Of a stretch of DNA of 64,000 nt, positions 43,626 to 54,718 are shown piece after piece (the stretch's first letter is position 1; every line of letters starts with the position of its first letter). The notes beneath the pieces are model-generated. The model saw only the letters and a list, made by a program, of their open reading frames with translations, was not told where the DNA came from and ran no database searches. The translations under genes and the position numbers were made by a program. Origin of the DNA: Acomys russatus (lineage: Eukaryota > Chordata > Mammalia > Rodentia > Muridae); contig NC_067145.1 in NCBI RefSeq assembly GCF_903995435.1, positions 1-64,000 on the forward strand, in the 5' to 3' direction.

Positions 43626-45300
43626 TCAAACATAGGAACTTTCAAAGACACTATTCATCCACATATACGTAAACACACACACATATACATACATACATAC
43701 ATACATATAAACTTATGTATGTACATATTGATAATACACACACAGCCAGTTAGACATATAAATAGACAGACACATTTTTGGATGAAGCAGATGGCTCCAA
43801 TAGCTGTGTAATTCTGTCTTGGGTTTTTGTATAATCCAATACAAAGGTTTTCTATGTATAGAAAAAATTACCTCATTTGAAAATAAATTCAGTTATTATG
43901 TAAAAAGGGAGTTACAATGGGACTATTAATCCTAATATCTAACTATATATAATAAGTTTAAACAAGTGTTTTTTAAAAAAATACTTTTATTACACATGTA
44001 TAAAACAAGCTACATACAGCAGGGTAAACCATGTGACAATCATGAGAATAATGAGTTCTATACATGTTACATTCATAGTGAATTGACCATCTGCCTTTGT
44101 CCAGTTTGAAGTATCTTTCCTGTCTTGTTGGATCTAAATTTCGGAATGAAATTCAATATCTATCCTATTTCAACTCTAATAGCTTAACTTCTATATCTTG
44201 ATCTAAAACAATCTTGTCCCCTAACCAACTAAACTTGGTTATAAAACTATACTATCTTGTCTTCAATGCCCCTCAAAGACTTGAGAAGGAATAAAACTTA
44301 AATTCCTGAATGAACCAGAAGTGTGGGTTAGCAGCTTCCAAAATGTACAAATTGACTTAAGACAGTTTACTGCCTGACCAGTCACCCAATACACTTTATA
44401 ACGTTGGAGCCTCATCTTCAGCTTTCTGGCCTAATATCTCTGCCAGACTTGTTCACTGGGCAGGAACTATTGAGGACTTTGTTGCCCTGACTTGGCAGAG
44501 CGGGGCCATCGACTCTGCTTGCATCTAAGTTGCCCATTTTTAGGCAGATTCTGTTTGTGGCATGAACAAGGACATTTTGCCCAGTGGCTGGTTTGCCACT
44601 CCATAAGGAGGTTCTTTGATGCTCATCATCTTAAAGAAGTGGTTTTAACTATACGCTCATTATGAGTTCAAAGCAGAAGTTTGACCTTTTTCATATTTCA
44701 AATGCATGGTTTGTGTGCAAACAAGAGTTTTTTATGTCAAGGTTTTTCTAAGAAACGGGTGCCTGTCTTGTCTTGTCGAGATAACCATTCATTCTCTGTT
44801 TTTATATTCATAGGGTCTTCCTTATCATGGTGTACACCTGGGCCTATTCTTGGTTAAACCTAGAATGAATGCATTTCCTTGATTATTAATTCATTTGAAT
44901 CTTGTTTTCTTTCTTGGTGTAGTTCACAAGGAGGTTCATAGACCTTCTTGCAGTTTTTGCTATATTTCTGGGGGATAGGAATTAAAGTTCTTTGAGTCAA
45001 TTAGAAACCATACCAGGAATTATAAAATCATGTGTAGGAAACCTACCCAACAGAGAGAAGCACCTATGCAGGACTAGGATTATGCTAAGGGCAGTGAGAG
45101 TCTATGCCAAGCCATATGTCTGAAACAAGCATGGAAAGGCAGTATAGCAACACTAAGCAGTCCTGAGGAAAAAATCATTGGGCTTTGCCTAAACCAGGGA
45201 CACACCCATTTGTCAGCATGCAAGACCAAGTGGGCTGCCTCCAGGAAGCTGCCTTGCTTGCTTTTACCAATCCAGTATGTGGTTGCTGCAAGCAATAAGT
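43626..45300. other. Unassigned, present only in right arm
   Basis: Contains a (CATA)n patch near 43,680-43,710 and AT-rich stretches. The 44,400-44,700 segment reads like an old LTR or retroelement, but I cannot name it. No coding region. Confidence 0.35.
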
Positions 45301-46365
45301 TAATTTTATGAGGCCACAATCACCCTGATCCCCAAGCTACATAAAGATTCAACAACAAAACAGACTTGCAGACCAATCTCCCTTATAAACATAGATGCAA
45401 AACATTCATTAAAATACTACCAACCTGATGCAAGAACTCATCAAAGAGATCATACAACATGGTCACTTAGGCTTGATCTCAGAAGTATAGAAATGTTTCA
45501 ACAGACAAATAAAATAAAAGTCAATGCAATCCACCATGTAAACAAACTGCAAGGAAAAAAATGATCATTTCATTAGATGCTGAAAACGCCTTTGACAAGA
45601 TTCAACACCCCTTGATGATAGATGTCTTAGAGAGATCAGGGATACAAGGGACATATCTAAACACACACACACACATACACACAAAAGCATAATTTGTAGC
45701 AAGCTTATGATCAAGATCCAATTGTGTGGGGAGTGACTCAAAGAAAGTCCACTGAAATCTGGAAAAAGAAAAGGTTGCTGCCTCTCTTCATAAGTATTCA
45801 ATAAAGAACTAGGAGTTCTAGCTAGAGCATTAACACTACTAAAAGAGATAAAGGGAATACAAAGTGGAAAGGAAGAAGTCAAAGTTGCATAATTTTAGGA
45901 TGATGTGACAATATAGATAAGTGACCAGGCGTCTCCCCAAAACTGATAAACGCATTCAGTGAAGTGGCTGGACGAAAGATTAGCATAAAAAAAAAAAAAA
46001 ACCAGTAGCCCTTCTATAAACAAATTATAGTCTGAGACAGAAATCTGGGAAAAAAACAGCCAATACCATAGCCACAAATAATAGAAAACATGTTGTGGCA
46101 ATTCTAACCAAGAAAGTGAAAGATATCTATGACAAGCTTTTTGAGTCTTTGAAGATATAGATTGAAGAAGGTTCGAGAAGATTGAAAGATCTCCCATGTT
46201 CAAGGATTCATAGGATTAAGATAGGAAAATTTGGCATCATACCAAAAGCAATTTACAGATTCAAGACAATCCCCTTCAAAATTATAGCACAATTATTTAC
46301 AGAACTCGAAAGAAAAATGCTCAACTTTCTATGGAAAAGAAATCTGGATGTCTAAAACATCCCTA
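45300..46365 (+). mobile_element. Old LINE-1 ORF2 fragment, sense
   Basis: Includes aggccacaatcaccctgatc, tcattagatgctgaaaacgc (the DAEKAF RT segment) and caagacaatccccttcaaaa. Decayed by stops; a short CA tract lies at ~45,662. Confidence 0.85.
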
Positions 46366-47640
46366 TGCAGTAAAGCAACTTCCAGATATGTTACCATCCC
46401 TGATTTTGACCCACAGATCTGGAGAGGTGAGTTAACAAGGAGGCTTGAGGGGAGATTATGGAACTCCCTAGGAAGGAGAAGTACATTAGATTTTCCACAT
46501 GGACTGTGGTTAGAGTGGGGGGACAGGAACAGGAAGGATGTGTGTTGGGGCAGGGAGGGAGGGAGAGAGTCTGAAGAGAAATGACTGGAACAGGGAGCTT
46601 TTGGGAGGCAGTATGGAAACCTCTTGCAGTTAATAGTCCCTGGAATCAACAAGGTGACTCTAGTGAGGACTCTTAGGAATGTGAGATAAGGAGCCTGAAC
46701 AGGACAACTTCTCTAACAAGAAAAGGCTTTCAGTGTTGGTACTGGGACTCAACCCAGACACAAAACCTTAGACCTACAATTTGTCCTGCCTGCTTATATG
46801 CTGGGGTGTTAGTGGCTCAGAACTTGGCTCAGTGGACAGCCAAAATTACTGGTCTAGTACCATGCCCAGCACTGCCTGGGTTGCCAGGAAATTGACTCTG
46901 AATAGCCAAGAGATCAAGGATAAAACAAAATTAGACATATGGGATAAAAAAGGTCAGGACAATGATTCTTAGTGATATTTTGCTATTCTAGTAGAATGCT
47001 GCCTAGCTCAACTGTCATCAGACAGGAATAATTCTTCAATTCTTTAATGGGAGTAAATAACTTTAAAATGTCTGCTTTTTCTTTACAACTTAACTGTCTT
47101 CTAGTACCACCTAGTGTTATTTTTTTTTCTACAAAAGACAGAGTTTTCACTTCTTTCTGGCCAAATTATTTCATTTTCACCGTAGACCTGAATGGATTAT
47201 CAGTAGTAACCATCCAACAGGATCAATATTTTGTCCAGGAAAATCCCCCAATTACTTTTTAATTGTGCCTTACTCAATTTCTCAGGACATGGGGAGAATA
47301 AAGAAAGACTCAGGACTAAAATAGCACACAAATGACCTCTAGCCAAAATTTTAATGGAGCCATTTTTCCAGTAAAATCCTATTTATTACCTTGACCTCCA
47401 CTGTCTGCATTCCTCTCAACTCTCCCACCTTCCCAGTCCTTTCAGAACTCCCTGTTAGCCTGTGTGTACAGCTTTCTAAGGGTTTTACCATCTAAATTCC
47501 TAATACTTTTAACAATCCTCCAGAAGCCAACATTACCAGGTCCTTCTCACAAACAAAATCAATTTTAGGTACCATTTTTTTTTAAACTTCTGTTTCTCCT
47601 GTTGTGATTAAATTCTCTAACCAAGAGCATCTCAGGCCAG
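46366..47640. other. Unassigned, retroelement-like
   Basis: The 46,735-46,980 part (caacccagacacaaaacctt, acaatttgtcctgcctgc) resembles a widespread rodent repeat I cannot name. A 71-codon frame at 47,047-47,262 vaguely recalls a retroviral polymerase, but no motif confirms it. Absent from the left arm. Confidence 0.3.
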
Positions 47641-48969
47641 TGTCAACAGAGTTAATCACTGTGTGGTATGACTGATAGCTAGGCTATTTGATGGCAGGCA
47701 CAAGTGCTACTGAAATGCAAATCTCTGTGTATCTGGAAAAGTTCTGGTGCTGGACTGAAATGCTCATGTCAGGGCAGTGTCCCTTCAGCATAATCTAACT
47801 TTAAGGAAACTGTCACTTAAGAGTCACTGGATTATTAGGGACTTCAGGAGGACCTGGCAGTCAGGCTAGTAGGAGGGTTTTGCCAGGTGCCATGGTGCAG
47901 GCTTTACTCTCTAGCTGAGCAGGCTCAAATATTTCTGGTGCATTGCTCTCTGAACGCTGCTGCTGGGTTTCAAGAGGGAAGCTCAAACGAATTCTAAAGT
48001 CCTGGCATGGTGCATGAACAGTCACTGCCCACAAATGGGAGAACCAGACTGCTGAGCAAAGCTAGCTGGAGTGGTGTGTCCTGCCTGGGTCTTGGTGGGA
48101 AGACACATGGGTAGGCTATCTGAGGTGAGGCAGGAGTGCTACTTAAAGGCAAATCTCTAGAGATCTGGAAAAGGTAGGGCCCTGGACTGGAAGCCTGAGC
48201 CTGGAACTTTTATGCTGTGTCCCTTTAAGCACAATCTAATCCTGAGGGAGATGCTCATGTCACTCAAAACTGACTGGCCAATCAGGGCCTCAAGGCATGT
48301 CTGCAAGAAGAAGAGCAGTCTGGTACTTTCAGGTGCCTGATTCAGCTCCATGTCAGTATAGACTTAAAGTTGATCTGTGTATCTGAGTGGGCTTGAATGG
48401 ATCCCTATGATGTGCTCTGATGGCGGGTGCTAGGGAAGCCTAGGAAAGCTGCAGAGGGACAGCATGGTGACTGCAGAGTCACTGCCCACAAAGGGAGGAA
48501 CAGGCAGATGAGCAGCAAGAGTTGTGGCAAGTTCTTCCTGGGGCTGGTTGCTAAAGTGCCCCCACATGCTGTTTGTTACCTTGAAGTCCATTGTGGCTCT
48601 AGGCATGCTCTGGATCTAGTGGTGGCCTCTGAAAAACTTCACTGTGTGGGCTGTAGCTGCATAAAAGTTTTGTAGCATCTTTCCCAGGATTCCAAACTAG
48701 GAGAGACCTAGCCTCTCTAACACATCTACATGATCTGTCCTTAGCATTTACCATTTACGTTTAAGGTCCATTTGGAGTTAATTTTCTGGAGGTTGTAACA
48801 CTCCTCCAATAAGCTGCTATGTAGAAGAGAAGAACTTATGATATAAAGGATTTACCAATGCTTAAAAAGTAGTAAGTGGCACCAAATAGAATTTAACAAA
48901 AGGGAGATTCCTCCAAAACATCTCATAGAAAAGTAGTATGCTACTCAGGCTGATAAGAGATTAGAAATG

Positions 48970-49150
48970 TTGGGGCTGGAGAGATGGCTCAGAGGTTAAG
49001 AGCGCCGCCTGCTCTTCCAGAGGTCCTGGGTTCAATTTGCAGCAACTACATGGTGGCTCGAAACCATCTATAAGTGACCTGATGCCTTCTTCTGCACATA
49101 AAGCACTCATATACAATAAGTAAATAAATCTTTTTTTTTTTTTTTTAAGA
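48970..49150 (+). mobile_element. B2 SINE, right-arm-only insertion
   Basis: ggggctggagagatggctca with a long poly-T/A tail; the left arm (~3,350) has the uninterrupted site. Short flanks agaaat on both sides suggest the target duplication. Confidence 0.9.
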
Positions 49151-49454
49151 AAGAAATCTAGGAAACACATGTTTTTACAAAGGTATTGTCCTAAAATTTG
49201 GCTCCAATCCATGACAGTGGAAAGACCTCCTTTCATACAACCAGCTACTAGGCCCATCTTCACATAAAACACTACAAAACTGGCCTCTACCAAGCTGATC
49301 AAGGCGGGCATTACAGTGTCACCACCAACATTAAGGCCTGGTTGCCATCAAAGTTCAGTTTTCTTCTTGAAACAAGCATAGTTCTGCCACATGGGCAAGA
49401 CTACTTTGGGTGACCACACTTTGAAAAGGAAAAACATTTCCAGGTGCTTTTCCC

Positions 49455-49690
49455 ATGTCTGCAAGGCCAGCCTGACCTTCAACCGAAGTTTGAGATAGCC
49501 AAGGAGGCACATAGAAACTGTGTCTTGAAAAACAAACAGAGAGAGAGAGAGAGAGAGAGAAGAGAAGAGAAGAGAAGAGAAGAGAAGAGGAGAGGAGAGG
49601 AGAGGAGAGGAGAGGAGAGGAGAGAAGAGAAGAGAAGAGAAGAGAAGAGAAGAGAAGAGAAGAGAAGAGAAGAGAAGAGAAGAGAAGAAA
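49455..49690 (+). repeat. B1 remnant plus (GA)n/(GAGAA)n purine tract
   Basis: A B1 end (catagaaactgtgtcttgaa) is followed by ~150 bp of pure purine: GA, then AGAGA and GGAGA units. The left arm has only ~27 bp of TC at the equivalent place. Confidence 0.9.
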
Positions 49691-50556
49691 AAAGGAGGAA
49701 AAACTCTGTTGTGTTGATGGCTGACATAATCAAGCAAGGCTTTCTCATAGGGCCACAAGAATAGAAAATGGCCTAGATCTTTCTCAAATGCAGAACTATA
49801 GGAACATGCTTTGCAGAACCAGACACAGCAGCCTGTTGCCTAGGCATTGGGATCTACCCCTAAGGCCCCTGGTGTATTAAGAATAACGTAGAGCTCCTTC
49901 TTTCAGAAACATGTACAGGAGAGCTTATATTGGTCTATGGCCAGGGCCTTTGTGGAAGGCTTGTTTCATGGCCTGACAACCAAACTCATCCCACTATTTG
50001 GTCCTATGTTTATCAGTTCCAAGGCCAGTATTGGCTTGGTCAGTAATGTCTTCCTGACCCTATGTTCCCTAGAGCAGCATTGCTTTATTAGACTCCTCCT
50101 GAGTTTGTGCCATTATAGGATAATTTATGCTGACTTCTTAGAAGTCATTTTCCTCCCTTGTAAAGTATCCAAGATTCCTAAGGAGCTTACATGGCATAAG
50201 AGATAGCTTGTGTAAGACCTCCCCACCTCATCTTTTATACTTCCTACCTTCTACTTTTCCTATCTTTTTATCTTCTGAGACCTTCCACTTAGCAGCCTGT
50301 CACTGAATAATGACCTGCTGTTTCAGGGCACTGGGGTACTTAAGAAACATCTTGGGGAATATCTCTGCTATGCAAGTCTTCCATCTGTTTGCATGTCTAG
50401 ACTTGCCCTTTCCAGTCCATATTTAAATAGTTCAAAACATAACCTGGGTCCTGAACCTAAAAGAGACATAAGGATGACACTAAACATGAAATACAAAATC
50501 TGTTCTCAGCTGGCTCTTCTTTGATCATTAACCACAGCTAAATGCATGCTGTCATT

Positions 50557-50570
50557 AAAGAGATTTTTCT
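50557..50570 (-). repeat. Target-site duplication of truncated L1 (3' side)
   Basis: aaagagatttttct, repeated exactly at 51,875-51,888. The left arm has a single copy near 2,407-2,422 (reverse complement), i.e. the empty site. Confidence 0.9.
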
Positions 50571-51874
50571 TTTTTTTTTCATCTTTTTTTAATTAATTTA
50601 TTCATATTACATCTCGATTGTTAGCCCTTCCCCTGTTTCCTTCCATTCTTCCCTCCCTCCCATTTCTCCCCTTCTCCCCTCCCCTATGTCCATGACCGAG
50701 GGAGACCTCCTCCCCCTATATATGCTCTCAGAATATCAAGTCTTTTCTTGGTAACTAGCTATCCTTCCTCTGAGTGCCACCAGGTCTCACCATCTGGGGG
50801 ATATGGTCAGAAAAGGGGCACCAGAGTTCGTGTGAGAGTCAGATCTCACTCTCCACTCAACGGTTGAGAGTGTCATGTTCGTCGGCTAGGTCTTGGTAGG
50901 GGTTTGAAGCTTACTGCCTATATTCTCTTTGGCTGGTGCCTTAGTTTGAGGAGGACCCCAGGATCCAGATCTGCCTTTCATAAAGTTCTTCTTGTAGGTT
51001 TCCAGGACCCTGTGGGTCCTACTATTTCCTCTTTCTTCCATGCTACTCTTGCCTAAAGTCTCAATCGGATATCCTCTCCTCTGACCCACTTTCTTGGTAA
51101 GTAAAGATTTTCATGGTACGTATCCCTTGGACTAGTGTTTTGATATAAGTGAGTATATACCGTTTGTCTCTTTTTGTTTCTGGGTGAACTCACTCATTAT
51201 GATAATTTCTAGATCAATCCATTTGTCCACAAATTTTGGGAATTCCTCGTTTTTAATAGCTGAGTAGTATTCCATCGTGTAAATATACCACAGTTTCTTA
51301 GTCCATTCTTCTACTGAGGGACACTTAGGCTGTTTCCATGTTCTGGCTATTATGTATAGAGCAGCTATGAACATGGTTGAGCATATGTCCCTGTTGTGTG
51401 GTAGGGCATTTTCTGGGTATATTCCAAGGAGTGGGATAGCTGGGTCTTGAGGAAGCCCTATTCCCATTTTTCTGAGAAAGCGCCAGATAGCTTTCCAAAG
51501 TGGTTGTACTAGTTTGCATTCCTACCAGCAATGAAGGAGTGTTCCTCTCTCTCCACATCCTCGCCAACATGTGGTGTCATTTGCGTTTTTGATCTTAGCC
51601 ATTCTGATGGGTGTAAGATGGAATCTCAGTGTCATTTTGATTTGCATTTCTCTGATAACTAATGAGGACGAGCATTTCTTTAAGTGTTTCTCGGCCATTT
51701 GATATTCCTCTGTTGAGAATTCTCTGTTAAGATCCAAGCCCCGTTTCGCAACTGGGTTGTTTGGTTTTGTGGTGTTTAATTTCTTGAGTTCTTTATATAT
51801 TTTGGATATTAAACCTTTGTCAGATGAAGGGTTGGTGAAGATCTTTTCCCATTCTGTAGGCTGTCGCTTTGTTC
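50571..51874 (-). mobile_element. 5'-truncated LINE-1 inserted in the right arm
   Basis: 3'UTR plus the C-terminal part of ORF2 (51,132-51,860), closely similar to 16,600-17,870 of the full-length L1. Flanked by exact 14-bp TSDs. ORF2 remnant: a 111-codon open end (51,132-51,467) and the CWRGCGERGTLLHCW motif in another frame. The left arm lacks it. Confidence 0.93.
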
Positions 51875-52784
51875 AAAGAGATTTTTCTTAAGCAGTCGGT
51901 TAATAGTGTGTGAAGTGATTTGTCCCTGGGAGATTAATTCTAGGACAGCTGCATTTCATGCCTTTAGAAGAATGTTTCTGTGACAATCTGTGTTGACTCA
52001 GATCAACTTGATTCCAGTCTGCTGTTCTCCAGGGCAGTGACCTTCCTTTTCACTTAGTTAAACTTCCTCTGTCCCTTACTAAATGGCTGCAGCACATCAG
52101 AGTCTTGAAACTACCTATTTGAGTCCTGTAATGAACTGTCAATTGCAATAACAGGAAAAGTGTTTCCATAAGGTACCTGGCTTCTTCTTTCAGACCAGAA
52201 GAGGAGGAACAGTTTACTGTGTACACTTCAGGGTAAATCAAGGTAGTCAATATCTATATCATAGGGTCAAGTTTAAGAGAGTCAGCTGCAGGGGTCACCA
52301 TTTTAGGAAGGGCCTGATTTCCACAGGATAAGAAATTTTGAAATTTCCCAAGATGTATTAATCCATTCATATGAGTGAAAACATCAGATTGGTGGTTATT
52401 CAATTTGGGTAGGTTAGCTTGAGGCAGTGAACCCGGAATTTCCAATTAAGGGACTGTCCTATGCAGTTAAGTGAAATCCTAGTTGACACAGTTATAGTAG
52501 CTTAGAAATTTGAGACCCAGGATATTGGCTGCAACTGTGTGTCAGAATACAGACTTCAGCAGCTAACAACGTATTTTTCTAATGCCATTCCCTTGCAGAC
52601 AGACAGGCATGCTGTTTTTTCAATGTCAGTAAGCCTATCTGTTTTTGTAATTATATTCATCTGTTTAAAAAATTAATTGTTGATGTTAGTTTTAAATTTC
52701 ATTTTTAAATTCATCTCTGCTCTAATCTCCTATTTGTTTCTATTCCCCAGTGGTTCTCAGTCATTAAGAATTTACTTCCTCACC

Positions 52785-52915
52785 AAGTGCAGTGGTACAT
52801 GCCTTTAATGTCAGCCCTCTAGGAGGCAGAGGCAGGCAGATCTCTGTGAGTTCAAGGCCAGGCTGATCTACAAAGTGAGTCCAGAACAGCCAAGGATACC
52901 TTGTCTTGAAAAACC
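52785..52915 (+). mobile_element. B1 SINE shared with left arm
   Basis: caagtgcagtggtacatgcc, then agttcaaggccaggctgatc; partner of 1,800-1,945. Confidence 0.88.
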
Positions 52916-53087
52916 AAAACTGAGTTGCAGAACTGTCTTCCAGGCACTAGGCAGCAGAGGTAGGATTAGGTGTTCAAAGCAAGTCTTACCTGAGCAGCAT
53001 GAAGTAAGGGTGAGCTACAGGAGACGATGCTCGATACAGAAACAAATATGAAAGCCCTTGAGAAAAAGGATTTAATGGAATTCTTAT

Positions 53088-53270
53088 TTCCCCCAAGACA
53101 GGATTTCTTTGTGTAGCTTTCACTGTCTTGGACTTATTTTGTAGACCAGGATGGCCTTGAACTCACAGATATCCACCTGCCTCTGCCTCCTCAAGTGCTG
53201 AGATTAGCAGCTCAGGCCACCCTGTCTGGAAGCTCTTCTGTTTTTTTGTTTGTTTGTTTGTTTTTGTCTT
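53088..53270 (-). mobile_element. B1 SINE (antisense) shared with left arm
   Basis: aagacaggatttctttgtgt to cctcaagtgctgagattagc; partner of 1,475-1,612. A (TTTG)n tract follows near 53,240-53,265. Confidence 0.88.
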
Positions 53271-53598
53271 CTGAAAATATCATTAGTATTCAATGAGGTC
53301 CTTGAATGTTTGTTGGTTTGGGGACTTTCTGTGGAGAAAAGTTTTTCATTTCCTCTTGATTCTAAAGACTTGCCTCTCTTCATTTCCTGGCAAATCTGTG
53401 TTTTCTGGTTGTTGTAATCATCAGTGTTTGTATTTTTGCTCCTTAAGTAAACTGTTATCTGAGGGCGCCTCAATTGAAGACATGCACCCATCACATCATT
53501 ACTTGCATTGTCTGTGAAAAATTGTGTTAATTGTTGATTGATGTGGGAAGACTCTTCCACTGAGGGTGGCAAAATCCCAAAACAAGTGGGTATGGGCG

Positions 53599-54170
53599 GC
53601 ATAAAAGGGCCAGGTGAACATGAGACGCTGACCGAGGAGAGAACAAGCTATGGAACAGTGTTTATCCATGGTCTTTGCCTTCATTTTCTAGCTTGTGCTT
53701 CTGTGCTAAGCTCCCAAAATCATGGCCCATGATCCCACAAATCCATCAATAAAAACTGTTCATTACCTGAGTAGCAAGTTATTACCAAAAGCGGTACACA
53801 AGAAGTTATTTTGATGTTGGGCAGAACCTGGGAATCTTATCTTTTGAAGGAACGTGGAACACATAAAGACTTGATGTGGAAAAAGGGCATGGAGAGCTAT
53901 AGACCGAACTTCGTCTGCTGTTCTTGTAGGACACGGAAGATCAGAGTGCTGTGAGTAATGCAGACATAGAAAATTGAGGTTCTTAGAGTTTCAGTGGAAA
54001 ATAGACTCCATGAAAAAAAATTTAGCTAGAGGTCATTTCTGTGATATTTTGGCACCAAAACATTCTAATTCTTCCCATGTCCTGAGGAATTGGGTAAGTC
54101 AGAATTTAAAACAATGGGTTGATTTCTTAGATGAAATCTTGAATCTGTTGGATTATTATTACTAGGGACT
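53599..54170 (+). pseudogene. Right-arm copy of the small promoter-ORF unit
   Basis: A TATA-like ggcataaaagggccagg (53,598-53,614) precedes an ATG at 53,722 in the same aaaatcATGG context as the left copy. A one-base loss after the seventh codon shifts the frame, and the ORF ends after about 31 codons. Downstream DNA stays alignable with the left arm to ~54,490. An alternative 63-codon frame lies at 53,974-54,165. The promoter region is better preserved than the coding part, which may mean transcription or simple chance. Confidence 0.4.
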
Positions 54171-54572
54171 CATTCAGGACTACAGTAAAAAAAAGCAACA
54201 AGAAGGGCTGAGATAAATGCAAAGCCTGTGGTGTTTAGAGACAAACAGCAGTATGTAGGTTCAGATGGCTGTAAAATGATGAAACAGAGACAGGGATTTT
54301 TAAGGATATTATCATCATTAAAGAGAAGGGCCTTGCTCTGTATTAGAAGCTTAAGAAGGTGCCCTAAGGTTATCACTCTCTACTGCTAAGCTTCAAATGA
54401 ATGGAAGATACACAAAGTGATTCCTACTCCCAGAAAGGAAATTCCTATAAAATCTGCTACAAGTGTGGTCCAGTATGGTACAGCCCATCAGAATTTAGAA
54501 GCCAACTTGACAGGATCCTTCATGCTCTACCAGTTTGGGAAACAAGAGAGATACAAAAGTTAAGGTCCTGAA

Positions 54573-54718
54573 CCCTGTGTGGTAGGACACGCCTTTAATC
54601 CCAGCACTTGGGTGGCGGAGGCTGGTGGATCGCTGTGGTCTACAAAGGGAGTCAGGATAGCTAAGGTTACACAGAGAAACATCGTGTCAAAACACCAAAA
54701 ACAAAAACAAAAACAAAA
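54573..54718 (+). mobile_element. B1 SINE, right-arm-only insertion
   Basis: tgtgtggtaggacacgcctt, with a shortened middle (ggtggatcgctgtggtctac) and a (CAAAAA)n tail; it lies at the outer edge of the right arm. Confidence 0.85.

Larger units (their letters stand above)
47640..50336 (-). repeat. P1' block (partner of P1)
   Basis: Reverse partner of 2,620-4,480. It keeps ~450 bp lost from P1 (49,900-50,336) and adds an extra diverged promoter-like unit at 47,640-47,880 (gtcccttcagcataatctaa) beside the main one at 48,180-48,300 (gtccctttaagcacaatcta). Confidence 0.75.
37266..54530 (-). repeat. Right arm of large inverted segmental duplication
   Basis: Reverse complement of about 115-11,118. 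It is ~17.3 kb against ~11.0 kb because of extra sequence: an LTR (37,995-38,432), the block at 42,961-47,640, a B2 (48,970-49,150), an expanded purine tract (49,537-49,690), a truncated L1 (50,571-51,874) and a B1 (54,573-54,715). Deletions in the left arm add to the difference. It lacks one ~460-bp promoter-like unit and the RNase H part of the ERV. Confidence 0.9.

Noticed and set aside
49444..49764. REEKRRE-rich and SSLLF-rich open frames on both strands
   Set aside because: Translation of a purine microsatellite.
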